From Chara braunii (Eukaryota > Streptophyta > Charophyceae > Charales > Characeae), in contig BFEA01000353.1 of the NCBI GenBank assembly GCA_003427395.1, positions 827,142 to 866,048 on the forward strand: a stretch of 38,907 nucleotides of DNA, in the 5' to 3' direction. The notes beneath the pieces are model-generated. The model worked only from the letters and a program-made list of their open reading frames with translations. It ran no database searches and was not told where the DNA came from. The position numbers were made by a program, and so were the translations under genes. This document shows, piece by piece, positions 1 to 9,482 of this stretch (positions are counted from its first letter, which is position 1; each line of letters begins with the position of its first letter).

Positions 1-104
1 AAAAGAGAAGAAGAAGACAGCGGGGTGAAAGGAGGCGAGGAAGGTGAAGAAGAAGAAGAGGGTTGGCGAGGAAGAAGAGCCGGCAGCCATAGCTGACCAG
101 AGGG

Positions 105-203
105 TTGACCAAGAGGGTTGACCGGATGTGTTGACCGGCGATTATCGGAGTTGACCGGGGGTTATAGCAGCATTGGCCAAGGCCGTTGACCAAGACGTTG
201 ACC
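105..203 (+). promoter_or_regulatory. Cluster of six W-box (TTGACC) motifs
   Basis: TTGACC occurs at 105-110, 118-123, 131-136, 151-156, 186-191 and 198-203, all in the same orientation, with further copies at 370-375 and 550-555. TTGAC[C/T] is the core W box bound by plant WRKY factors. The cluster lies about 750 bases upstream of the E1 gag start, so it could be U3 promoter sequence of the retrotransposon. The motifs are seen directly; the regulatory role is inferred. A decayed short tandem repeat containing TTGACC is the main alternative. Confidence 0.45.
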
Positions 204-366
204 AAGCTGGAGCTGGTAACATCTCGCCAAGCCCTCAGCCTATCCCTTGCCCTATGGATGTGCACACACCCCTTGGTACTTGCTGAGTCAAGTCAGTCTG
301 TCTATTCTTTCTGCATCGAGTCTCTTCTGTCCTAGGTGATAGCACTCTGTGGATGAAGGATAGGCC

Positions 367-690
367 TGGTTGACCACTCCCCTACCGGATCGAGTAGGGC
401 TGGGACTGTGGCAGATCCAACTGTCCAGGGGGGCATAACCCTCCCAAGGACCGGTGCTAACCGGCTGGACATGGTTGGTATGGTACAGTGGGCCTGAAAG
501 ATTGAGTTGCGGGCTGAAACAACAGGCAGCCTAAGTGTTGAGGGCCTTGTTGACCCGAACCCCTGTCAGACTAAGTAAGGCTAAAGGCTGTGTCTGACGA
601 CTCGACTGTCCCGGAGGACCGGTACTGACCGGCGGGCTGCTCGGTGTGGCACGGTAGGCCTGAAAAGCTGATCCGTGGGCGGTGCGACAG
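367..690. repeat. Diverged tandem duplication, about 180-bp unit
   Basis: The two halves start at the TTGACC copies at 370 and 550 and share an ordered series of short blocks: an ACTGTCC block, AGGACCGGT[G/A]CT, a GG[T/C]A..GT[G/A]GGCCTGAAA block and a terminal ACAGG. Internal indels separate the blocks. It looks like an old tandem duplication in the leader or LTR of E1. No protein is encoded. Confidence 0.5.
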
Positions 691-951
691 GTAAAGACCT
701 GCTGATCTTGTCGTCCTGTTTGCGACGTTAAAGAATTCTTGCGGAGTTTGGGGGATCTCCTTAAATGCCTCCTGATCAGCAAAAGGTCTAGTAGTGACAG
801 CCATAGTATAGGTCTAGGCTAGAGACCATAGTTGACAGGATCCTTGTCAGGATTCTGTGAGTCCTTAGATTGAGTCAGTAGGTCTGTAAGTCAGGGGTTA
901 GAGTCAACGTGGTGAGGTTTGGAACCGCCACCCGGTTGTGCACTTATCACC

Positions 952-2794
952 ATGGTTGAGACCCGCAGTGGGACGAGTACTAGCCCCTACACCTAGGAGC
1001 AGCAAGAGAAGATGGTCGCCATAGTGAGAGAAAACAGAGAGAGGAAGGAACTCCTAAAGCAAGCGAAGTTGAAGGCTATCGCAGAGGAGCAGGCGGCAAA
1101 GATGAAGGAGTTGGAGGAGGAGATGGAGAAGAAGAAGAAGGTTGTTGAATAAGAAGCGGCAGCAGAAGCAGAGGAGGAGAGAAAACGAAAGGGAAAGGAA
1201 GTAGAGAGCAGTGGCGCGATGAAAGAAGAAGTAGAGATGGAGAAAAAAATAAGTGAGCGGATCGCTAATTTATCGTTGGGGTAAGATGAGGAGGCAGAGT
1301 TCTATGTCCCAAAGGACGAGAGGGATGCGCTGGCCAGCGAGCTAGCAGTGATGGAGGACCCTTTGGAACGAAGGGAGAGAGAAGAGGAGAAGAAATTGGA
1401 ATGGAAGCTAAGGATGAAGAGAGAGAAGAAGAAGAGGAGGGAGGAAGTTAATAGGTTGACCGCGGAAGTGGCGAAAGTGCAGGATTGTAGGCGAGAAGTG
1501 GGAGCACTGACAGATGTTTCTGCCAAGATGGATAAGATGTTGGGTTACCTGGAAGTGTTGAGTGCAGCCTGGACGGAGGAGCGCCAGGCCAGTTGGAGTC
1601 AAGAGGTAGCCCTGGGTGCCATGCGGTCGGGATTCAGGGATTTTGCGCGCGATATGGTTACCCACGTTGGAGGGGAAGTTAGGAGATTGAGAGATAGCGT
1701 GGGGAAGTTCTGTGAAGGCGCGATTGAGGGTGCCAAAGCCATAGCCGCTGTAGAGGGAGAGGCCAGACCCTGTAAGGATCCAGTTAAACTTAAGTTTCCA
1801 GATGCATACGGGGCGAAGAAGGAAGAAAACTTTGACAATTGGGAAGCCAGTGTCAATAGTTATATTTATTTACAGCACATCCTAACAGAGGAGCAGGTCC
1901 TCGTGGCCTTCCAGGCCCTCAAGAAGCGGCAAGTTTCACTAGGTCCCTCGCGCGTGCATTAGAGCCTCTGACAAGCTGCAAACAATCCACTCGCGACAGT
2001 GGAGGAGTGCAAGGGCACTCAAAGGTACCATGGACGACGACTTGGTAGCCGTCCCGGATCATGGGGTCACTGAGACCCAGTTGGTCCAGCTATTTTATCG
2101 TGCCATGCCAGAGGCCCTGCATGGGCATTTCTTTGATAAGACTGAACAGGCCGGCATCATCTATGATGCGCTAAGTAGAGAAGTCGTCCTGTATGAGTCA
2201 AAGTCTATGCCAGTTACCACCTTCTGGCACAAGGACTTGGATAAGGGGAAAAGGTGGAAGGGTCGTACCATCTCAGGCCAAGTGAGGGCCAAGGATCACA
2301 TGATCCTTACATTAGAGGAAGGTGGTACTGATGAGGTCCCGTATAGTCAAATTGAGTGGGGCCTAGAGGAGTACAGTAGTGTGGGACAGGGGAGGTCTTA
2401 TGCTGTTGTCGCGGCTGGAGGGAGGCCGCAAGGGAGAGGAGGAGGTCAGGGCCAAAGGGGCCAGGCCATGGGAGGCCGAGGACCGGGCGCACAGGGGGTT
2501 GGCGGCCAAGGAAACTGCCAAGCGAGAGGTAGGGGTCAAGGTCCCCCGTCAAATCGCCAGGGTAATCGGTCCCCACAGCGAAGAGGTGGATTGGCACCTC
2601 AAGGAGGATGGCACCCACGCTTGCCACAGGGCAGGCCCTGGGAAGACTTGGGCTTGGACCAGCATTTATGGCAGGAACGCGTGGATATGGGTCAGTACGT
2701 GTTTTGTGGTGACCCAGCTCACGTAATAAAATTTTGTCCAAAGTATAGGCAGGCCCGTTGGGCTGCTCAGTCGTCAAAAGGCAGCCGTCAGTAG
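952..2794 (+). pseudogene. gag: E1 gag: coiled-coil N-terminus, capsid region, RGG-type tail, damaged zinc knuckle
   Basis: The likely start is the ATG at 952 (MVETRSGT..., a common start for plant Ty3 gag). The same frame runs through a Lys/Glu-rich coiled coil to about 1960 and is broken by TAG near 994, TAA near 1150 and TAA near 1282. A frameshift around 1930-2030 moves the capsid part into the frame beginning near 2030. A Gly/Arg/Gln-rich basic stretch (about 2400-2640) follows, then a nucleocapsid knuckle. The knuckle reads Y-VF-C-GDPA-H-VIKF-C, so the first Cys of CX2CX4HX4C is Tyr (TAC at 2696-2698). Gag normally assembles particles and packages RNA; this copy cannot make an intact protein. 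Confidence 0.8.
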
Positions 2795-2831
2795 GGGTCG
2801 CAACTGCCCTACTTCAAGGCCATGTAGAGAA

Positions 2832-3352
2832 GTGAGCGCGCGCGAACAGGACACTCCCAACCCACATGAGCCTATGGCAGAGGTTGCAGGCCCGTGCCTA
2901 GATAGCTGTCCGGAGATTGCTTGTGTTAGCATCTCTTTAGGCACGTCCCTCACAGGCGTGGCAGAGGAAATGAAGGAGAGGATGCCCTCCTGGGCCAAAA
3001 TAAAAAAGGAGAGTAAAGGACAACTGATCTTGGTAGACGTAGAGGTGTTTAGGAGTAGGGTAGGGGCCCTTATAGATTCAGGGGCCACCCGCAATTATAT
3101 TAGCCGTAGGGCGCTGAAGAAGTTGAGGCTAGGATTAAAAGTCTAGAACTTAGCAGACCCCATAGTTAGTGTCCTCGCAGACAACCGCACAATGCGAGTT
3201 GAGGACTATGTAGAGGGAGTCCAAGCGTACTTTCGCCTAGAGAAGGATGGGAAGGTGGAGAAAGTTCTTCATTCCCTGACTTTCCTCGTACAGGATGACC
3301 TTCCTTTTGACGTAGTACTAGGAATGGATTGGGGGGAGAGGCAGCAGGTGCC
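2832..3352 (+). pseudogene. E1 retropepsin-like aspartic protease
   Basis: The active-site motif ALIDSGATRNYIS (Asp-Ser-Gly-Ala) is clear near 3068-3106. The second conserved block, FDVVLGMDW, lies near 3306-3333. A TAG at 3144-3146 interrupts the frame between them. After GMDW the reading frame shifts inside a run of six G near 3329-3336, so downstream RT is in another frame. In E4 the equivalent domain is uninterrupted. The enzyme would process the Gag-Pol polyprotein; here it is broken. Confidence 0.8.
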
Positions 3353-4396
3353 ACACTCCATTTGAGAGAGCATGAGTGGAGGCTCCCTAGTCCATCAGGT
3401 GAGGTAAAGACCGCCCGCCTGTTTCATGTGTCAGGTGTAGACAACACCTTGGCACATTGCTGTCTCAGTGCTCCCGCGTTCGCGCGATTGGTGAAAAAGG
3501 AACAGCTAGAAGACCAGGTCTTTGTGGTGTATGTTAGACCCGTCACTGAGGCCCAGGAAAGGGATAGTTCCACAAATCCAACGATTGCCAAGCTGCTGGA
3601 AGAGTTTAAGGACTTTACTGTGTCGCCGACAAAAGTAGTGCCGCGACCCATCCAGCACAGGATAGAGATAGAGCCTGGCAGTAGAACTCCTAAGGGAGCA
3701 GTCTACAGGATGTCCCCTAGAGAGTTAGAGGAGCTTCGCAAGCAGTTAGACGAACTCCTTGAGAAAGGTTGGATCAGGCCCAGTTCGTCTCCTTTTGAAG
3801 CACCAGTTCTGTTTGTCCCCAAGAAGGAAGGAGAGCTTCGTATGTGTATAGACTATAGGGGTTTGAATGCTATCACAGTGAAGAATGCTGAGCCGCTTCC
3901 CAGGATAGATGATCTTTTAGATCGGGTGCAGGGTTGTAAGTATTTTTCTAAGATAGACTTAAAGTTCGGTTATCATCAGATAGAGGTCCATCCTGATGAC
4001 CAGTACAAGATTGCGTTCCGGACTCGTTATGGGCACTATGAGTTTATAGTAATGCCCTTTGGACTAACCAATGCGCCAACTTCTTTTCAGCGTTGTATGA
4101 ATGACCTGTTTAGACCATGGTTAGACAAGTTTGTAGTAGTCTATTTAGATGACATCTTAGTTTTTAGTAAGACCCTCCAGGAGCACCAGGGTCATCTGAG
4201 GCAAGTCTTGGAGAAGCTTAGAGAGGCTAACTTCAAGATCAATGCAAAGAAGTGTGAATGGGCCAAGACACAAGTTTTGTACTTGGGCCACGTATTAGAC
4301 GGAGATGGCATCAAGCCAGAGGACAGCAAGATAGTGGCGATTAGAGATTGGCCGACGCCCCGCACATTGACAGAGTTGCGGTCGAGAAAGAATTAG
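3353..4396 (+). pseudogene. pol: E1 reverse transcriptase, truncated at its C-terminus
   Basis: The open frame actually begins at 3329. Ty3/gypsy RT motifs are in order: the KGWIRPSSSPFEAPVLFVPK block, MCIDYRGLN, PLPRIDDLLD, the FSKIDLKFGYHQI block, MPFGLTNAP and the catalytic YLDDILVF. The first Asp pair is intact here, unlike in E2 and E3. After the RT connection block (WPTPRTLTELR) the frame ends at 4396 instead of continuing into the SFLGLASYYR-type RNase H entry, because sequence has been deleted. This is a long open frame but not a functional pol. Confidence 0.88.
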
Positions 4397-4941
4397 CAAT
4401 TGTTGTTGAGAACCTCAGGAAGGCCCAGCACAGAATGATAGAACAGGCTAATAAGCATCGTCGCCCGTCACAGTTTCAGGTAGGCGACTTAGTCTGGGTC
4501 AAGGCTAAAGAGTTTGCACCTGAGGAGAACATCTCGCAGAAGTTACTGCCTGCGTATAGAGGTCCGTGGCCGGTTCTAGAAGTTAAGGGCGAAGAAGATG
4601 GACCCTCCTACACTATAGAGATTCCATTACACCTCCACACATATCCTGTGTTCCACACTTCAACGTTGTTGCCGTGTGTCACAAGCCAACAATTCCCTTC
4701 AAGACGATCTATCATTCCTCCGGATATGGACGGAAGTTATGATATTTAAGGTATTGTAGACGAGGATGTGTTTAGGACAAGAGGTAGAGGTCGTCCCCAG
4801 AAGCAGTATAAGGTCTGGTTTGCCTACCAAGAACCGGAAGACGACCGCTGGTTCACAAGAACAGAACTTCTAGAGACATCTCCCGACATAGTAAGAGCTT
4901 ATGAACGTGACAGGAAAGGTACAGGTCCCGCCTTGGACTAA
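4380..4941 (+). pseudogene. E1 integrase C-terminal part with chromodomain
   Basis: The frame encodes the integrase tail seen in many plant chromoviruses (RKAQHRMIEQANKHRR, then GDLVWVKAKEF, then a GPWPVLE element of the GPY/F type, then YPVFHTSTLLP). A TAA at 4747-4749 sits at the start of the chromodomain. The frame continues past it with a GRGRPQKQYKVWF strand, DDRWFTRTELL and a terminal helix (DIVRAYERD) to a TAA at 4939-4941. Chromodomains steer integration to marked chromatin. The E4 copy (30697-31242) has the same layout without the stop. Confidence 0.8.
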
Positions 4942-5926
4942 GATGTTCTCGGAGGACCTCGAATTTATGACAGCGGGAGTGAAACGGTTTTCACCCTTTA
5001 GCAGTAGCAGGTGCAGTACCCAGGGTTCGATCCCTAGACCTCACCCTACCCATGTACAGTATCTGTGTAGACCCCGAGAGTTGAACCTATGACCTGTGTA
5101 TTCGTAGACACTTGGTAGGTCTGTCGTTGGTCCATAGGCAGCGGAGGTTCGATCTGTAGGTCTATAGCATAGAAGTCTTAGCAAGTTCTAGAAGTCTAGC
5201 TGTAGTCCTTCTAGAAGCTCGGCAAGTGGGCAAGTGGTCAAGTGGCGAGGCAAGTGGTGGACTAAACTGCAGTGCAAACGCAGTACGACGACTGTAGGAT
5301 GGCAGTGAGTCCACAGTCAGTCAGCGGTAAGGTCCAGTCAGCCCCAGTCCGGTCCAACAAGTACCACGGGGGACTGTGAACACCATGGGCCGATGGCAAA
5401 GGGCAGACCAACGAGTTCCTGAAGTATAAATCAAGAGGCGGCGCCCAGCCATTCATTCATTCCTGCGTGAGCCATGCGGAAGCGCTGCCACAGCGACTTG
5501 TGCAAGGAGGTCTGCAGATGAGCCCGGAGGACGCAGTGGGCGAGAGAGAAGGAGTTAGTATAGCGATAGGTTAGAGGCAGCCATAGCTGCCATAGCCGTA
5601 GTTAGTAGGAAGTGTGTGTGTGTGTTCGAGTGTTCAGAGTGACGTGTGTGGGATATCCAGGGTGATCCAGTGTGTGCGAACAGTGAGTTGTTTGGGCGCC
5701 AAGACACCATAGCCAATCTGAGAGTGAACTCGTATCTGGAAGCCATATCTCTGGGTTTTGATTGGGCGCATGTCGCCAGTTTGCTGCGTTGCTGTTTACA
5801 TGCATGAAAAGTGTGAATGAGTAAGAGTCTGATTGCACAAACCCTTAATTCGGTTTTGGGCTCGTCAGGCAGGACCTGAGAATAGGGGGTCTCCGGAAAT
5901 GAGAAGGAAATGGGCTGCGTAGCACG
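4942..5926. other. Non-coding flank after E1
   Basis: No supported gene. The stretch includes two GGTTCGATC motifs (5026-5036 and 5150-5160) that resemble tRNA T-arm or B-box sequence, runs of CAAGTGG repeats around 5225-5260, and a GGCAGCCATAGCTGCC palindrome-like 16-mer at 5576-5591. The reverse complement of that 16-mer recurs at 8627-8642. It could include the 3' LTR of E1, but I found no pairing 5' copy. Confidence 0.4.
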
Positions 5927-6026
5927 CCGTTCGTGTTCGTCGGTAAACGTGAACACGTTCGCCCGAACACGAACAGGCAGGATATACTAGCGAACGCGAA
6001 CGGTTTTTTTTTCTTTTTTTCTTTTC
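5927..6026. repeat. Nested inverted repeats (GTTCG/CGAAC) followed by a T tract
   Basis: Outer arms CCGTTCGTGTTCG (5927-5939) and CGAACGCGAACGG (5991-6003) are inverted with one mismatch in 13. Inside lie CGAACACGAAC (5964-5974), also complementary to the left arm, and a perfect inner hairpin AACGTG-AA-CACGTT (5946-5959). A nearly pure T tract (6004-6026) follows immediately. The structure could be a MITE end, a hairpin RNA, or a Pol III style stem followed by T. The function is unknown. Confidence 0.55.
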
Positions 6027-6216
6027 AAGGGGTCGGGGGGCATAGGCATGTGTCCCTGACCCCCCCCCTGCTCTAAAAGTCGTTAAAGAGCTTGGAGGGG
6101 GGCATTCTTTTTTAAGGGGTCGGGGGGCAGAGGCCTGTGTCCCTGACCCCCCCCCTGCTTTAAAAGTCTTTGAAAGAGCATGGAGGGGAGCGTTCTTTTG
6201 TTTTGCAAGTGTCTTG

Positions 6217-6218
<2 letters not shown>
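6027..6218. repeat. 87-bp tandem repeat, two copies plus a partial third
   Basis: The units start at 6027 and 6114 with AAGGGGTCGGGGGGCA and carry a GTGTCCCTGACCCCCCCCCTGCT block, TAAAAGTC, and AGAGC[T/A]TGGAGGGG. Each unit has a GGGGTC/GACCCC inverted pair. A degraded third end runs into the poly-C run. This is a simple tandem duplication and no protein is encoded. Confidence 0.8.

Positions 6219-6248
<30 letters not shown>
6219..6248. repeat. Homopolymer C30
   Basis: Thirty consecutive C residues are seen directly. The length of such a run is unreliable in sequencing and assembly. A similar G26 run sits at 29036-29061. Confidence 0.9.
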
Positions 6249-6252
<4 letters not shown>

Positions 6253-6915
6253 CTCTTTTACCGCTCGTCCCTGTGTGTGTGTGTTGTAAATTTTCCCCAC
6301 AACAGCCCCAATTCCACCCAGATGAATAGATTCAAAATCAAAGCAGTTTTGTTCTATTGCAGACAATTAGAGCACTTAAAATGAGACAGTCCAACATTTA
6401 AAAGCAATTTCACAATTAGACAATTGTTTGGTTATCCTTGGGGTACCCCTTCCATTTTTGCAGCTCCCCTTTTACTGTCCCTCTTACGTACAAGGCTGCC
6501 CACGTTGATTGTGGTTGAGCGGCAGCTGCCCACATCCCTGTGTGCCGTAACGGCCCACTTGCATGTTATGAAAGGAGGCAAAGTGAAGGGGTAGGTATAC
6601 TCCTGTTCATTTCATTTCATATATTCAACTCGTACTTTGTTTGTTCTCCTAATGATGCTCATTCGTATGTTGTTTTGGTAGTAACATATAAGGGGAGGGT
6701 AAAGGAATGGGTTAAGGAGTGGGATTCTGTAGCGAGTAGGGGTTGGGAAGGGAGAAAGGGTAGGGGAAGAAGCGGAGTGCCAAGGAGAGGATAGAGATGT
6801 GATGAACTTCACATAATTCTAACATTCATCACCGGAGAAGACTACTCTACAATGGCACATCAGGCCAGTCAGTGTTTGGGTTGTATAAGATTTTGAGTCG
6901 AGGAGCAGCCGTTGC
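6249..6915. other. No gene seen
   Basis: Ordinary mixed-composition DNA between the poly-C run and the RING-like relic. The short open frames have no recognisable domain or conserved neighbour. A GGGGTTGGGAAGGGAG purine-rich stretch occurs around 6735-6780. Confidence 0.4.
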
Positions 6916-7990
6916 CTATGGTAAGTTGCCACCCCTACAGACCGGACAGGACCGGTTCGGGTGTGGACAGTGGAAACACCACATCCAATTCTCGCAGTCG
7001 CAGTAGCTGCATCGAATAGCTCAGCGTAGACAGATGTCACAGGCCACGTAGCTCCCACACGCTAGGAACACGGAGGCACGCCGACCGCAATTGTAAAGAC
7101 ATTGTCGTTCCAGCCCCCGTCTGCATATTAGACATGACATGTCAGGGTGCCGTACATGAGTGCAGTATTGACTGTCATCATACATATGAAAACAGAAACT
7201 CGTGTGCCCTTCATATCTCACAGCACAAGGCAGGCGAACCACATGCCAGCCGGATCTCAGGCAGGTCATCACAGAGAGGCATTGAGCAGGTTTCATGAGT
7301 TTCCGTAGTATATATTCCCTCTCTATGGGCAGACAAGGACGGGTATTGATCCAAGGCAAGGATGCTTACCTGCTGCAGAATTTGATCCGCAACAGCTCGT
7401 CCCGGTGGAGATATCCTTTCAGTACACCGCTTTGTAGGTGATTAATAGACTACCATATGAACCACCTACAGAGCGGTGTACTGTAGGAGAGGATGCATGC
7501 GGGACATGCTAGGAGAGGATGCAATGGATGATGACATTGGGGATAATCCACGCAATAGAGACACACTCTTTTTATGATCGCTTCAAGGAAACATTGATGA
7601 CACATAGCATGTTCCTGACATGTCAGCAGGAAAGCAGGCTGACGTTCAGAGCTATTTGGACATGGCATGTTGAGGCCAGGACGACATGCTGGGCAAACAA
7701 TTAGGGCGTGGGAAGGACGAAGGATCACAGTTTTCGCGGCAGAGGCTGGCAGTGACCATCCCTTCATAGTGTTCGGAGCACAGACCATGTCGTGTGCATG
7801 CCAACGGAACTATGGTTTTGTGACGACAGAATGGGATGGCACAGCCATCGTCCTGGGGGGAGGCTCCTTCACAGTCTGTAGCAGAATCCATCCGATCTAC
7901 ACAGGGAAGGCTCTCTGCCTGGCCATGCACAAGGGAATGAGGCGGTTCAGCTGGATTGCTCTCCGGTGGCTGTAGAACTTGCGGGTACAC
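6916..7990 (-). pseudogene. Relic of a protein with repeated RING-like Cys/His modules
   Basis: On the minus strand three frames encode similar zinc-binding modules. Module 1 (about 7843-7727) reads C-x9-C-x2-H-x2-C-x2-H-x9-C-x3-C in its core. Module 2 (about 7695-7490) has CPAC, then C-QE-H-AM-C-HQ-C, then x9-CLYC, then a closing CPAC. A weaker module 3 (about 7281-7128) ends in SCLIC. Module 4 (about 7134-6930) has C-GSY-VA-C-DI-C with His replaced by Tyr, an in-frame TGA at 7021-7023, then CSYC and a closing SCPVCR, with a TAG at 6916-6918. C-x2-H-x2-C-x2-C plus a final CPxC is the RING (C3HC4) pattern; RINGs are usually E3 ubiquitin-ligase domains. Frame changes between modules could be introns or mutations. 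Which protein this comes from is not known to me. Confidence 0.55.
7420..7483. repeat. Inverted repeat, 21-bp arms
   Basis: The arms at 7420-7440 and 7463-7483 are reverse complements with one mismatch in 21, around a 22-base loop that contains CATATG. The repeat lies inside the RING-like relic, between modules 2 and 3, possibly in an intron. A snapped-back local duplication is likely. Confidence 0.85.
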
Positions 7991-8101
7991 ATCGACATAG
8001 TGTTCTTGATGGGCGACCCTACCGCTTAATGATAGAAAGTGTTAATGTTCCCCACTGTGTGCACCCTAATGCCATTGTCCTAGTGCCTTTGTCCCATAGA
8101 G

Positions 8102-8102
<1 letters not shown>

Positions 8103-8172
<70 letters not shown>
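8103..8172. repeat. (TG)35 microsatellite
   Basis: A pure TG dinucleotide run of 70 bases. The open frame across it (Val/Cys repeats) is an artefact. Confidence 0.97.
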
Positions 8173-8176
<4 letters not shown>

Positions 8177-9212
8177 GAATTTGGTTGTCTGACGATTTTC
8201 ACCACCACTCACACATAGACAATCTCATACACGCCCATACATGCATAAGAAGAAGGGGAGAGGAGACAAAGTACACACTGTACATAGATGAGAATAGGCA
8301 GCGGAACATAACCATGCACATGTGTGGAGAGGACACACAATGTTTCTCACTCTCTGATGAAACTCCCAACACCCAATCACAAGAAGACACCTGCGAGGAT
8401 AATAATAGGATTCACACTGATGATGAGCCAACTCAAACCAATTATCGTTACAGGGTTGTTTCAATATCTCGCCACCCTCAAAACTCCACACCCCACTCTC
8501 TACCCTACACCCAGTTAGTAGCGCAACCCTGAAATGGCCTCCCAGAGGCCAGCGCCAACCGCCCAGATGGAGAAGAGGTGCTGCGATGAAGCCTTCAGTG
8601 TCGATGAACACTCTGACGAAGAAGTTGGCAGCTATGGCTGCCACACCACTGATGAAGCCCTGATAACTCCAGAGGGGAGATGGGCGTCAGTGGTCCACCC
8701 ACGAATACTCAATGAAGAGCCTCAGCATAGCCCCGCCAGACGCAGATACCCTCAGGGGTAGATGCTCTGAGGATGCCCCAGCTATGGCAACCTCCAGAAG
8801 TCTGGCTATGGCTGCCGTCCACAGAGAGAGTCTCGAGATGTCGCCTGTAGACAATCCCCACCACCAACTTGCTTGGCCCCAAAACGCTGTCTCCCGAAAA
8901 TGAACAGCCAAAAGTCCCTAAACTACTGGCTCAGTCCTATTAATAGACTAGCCTACTCTAGACCTCGACCTACTGGGACCGGTACCGTTTTAGTTTGGCC
9001 TGTTCGGCCTGGACCCTATCCGGCTATACGGCGTGAGACCGTTGCTACAGCCCAAGGCCCGCTGGGCCTGCTGTCCTAGGGATAGCCCGGTACAGCTAGA
9101 GTCCGTAACACTATCCCCTCCCTCTGGAAGGCAACGTCCCAGCTGCCAAAGACCCAATGAACAACTGTGAAGGACGGGACAGGGCCGATCACCGGTCAGA
9201 AAAGGAAAGGGA
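8173..9212. other. No supported gene
   Basis: Open frames near 8534-8760 and 8712-8903 look protein-like in composition, but neither has a domain I recognise nor splice sites I would defend. A GGCAGCTATGGCTGCC 16-mer at 8627-8642 is the exact reverse complement of 5576-5591. The segment 8940-9100 is rich in GGCC and CCGG words. Confidence 0.35.
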
Positions 9213-9482
9213 GAGTAATGCAGGTAGCGGGGTAATCCTATGGAGGTTCTACAGGGATGAGGGGAATCAATGCTCAAGTAACAGGGTAATCCTATTGAGG
9301 TTCTACAGGGGTGAGGGAGTCAATGCTCAAGTAACAAGGTAATCCTAGTGAGGTTCNGTCAATGCTCAAGTAACAAGGTAATCCTAGTGAGGTTCTACAG
9401 GGATGAGGGAATCAATGCTCAAGTAACAGGGTAATCCTATTGAGGTTCTACAAGTAATAGGGCAGTCCTATTGGTGTTCTAC
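9213..9482. repeat. Minisatellite, about 53-bp unit, about 5.5 copies
   Basis: The core words AGTAAC[A]GGGTAATCCTA, GAGGTTCTACAGGG and TCAATGCTCAAGT recur. GGTAATCC starts at 9231, 9285, 9338, 9377 and 9430, with a decayed sixth copy at about 9461. The short 39-base step coincides with the single N at 9357, so an assembly collapse there is likely. Confidence 0.85.

Larger units (their letters stand above)
1..951. other. Upstream region of element E1, no gene seen
   Basis: I see no convincing coding region here. The first 80 bases are a GAA/GGA purine-rich tract, followed by a cluster of TTGACC motifs and then a diverged tandem repeat, both listed separately. Since a gag start follows at 952, this is probably the leader and/or 5' LTR of E1. 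I could not find a matching 3' copy after 4941 or a convincing primer-binding site. The stretch TTTGGAACCGCCACC near 918-932 sits where a primer-binding site could lie, but I cannot assign it to a tRNA. Confidence 0.4.
952..4941 (+). mobile_element. E1: defective Ty3/gypsy chromovirus, RNase H and integrase core deleted
   Basis: Coding remnants follow the order gag, zinc knuckle, protease, reverse transcriptase, integrase tail, chromodomain, which is the Ty3/gypsy chromovirus order. RT runs straight into the integrase C-terminal part near 4380. Compared with E4, at least 1.5 kb encoding RNase H, the integrase zinc-binding domain and the integrase catalytic core is missing. Several in-frame stops and at least three frameshifts are present, so the copy is dead. 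The bounds given are those of the coding remnant; LTR edges were not identified. E1 and E4 are the same family, judged from the protease, RT and chromodomain residues. Confidence 0.85.

Noticed and set aside
1302-1526. Ser/Leu/Phe-rich minus-strand frame that looks like a membrane segment
   Set aside because: It is the antisense of the Lys/Glu/Arg-rich coiled coil of E1 gag.
4995-5050. tRNA-like sequence: a B-box GGTTCGATCCC with a weak A-box-like TAGCAGTAGCAGG upstream
   Set aside because: The two boxes are too close for a tRNA and I could not pair an acceptor stem or find an anticodon arm. A second GGTTCGATC near 5150 suggests a repeated word instead.
7966-8178. Open frame ending in a Val-Cys repeat
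   Set aside because: Produced by the (TG)35 tract.
9231-9482. TAACAGGGTAAT in the minisatellite matches part of the I-SceI recognition site
   Set aside because: Only 12 of 18 bases match and there is no homing endonuclease gene here, so it is a coincidence.
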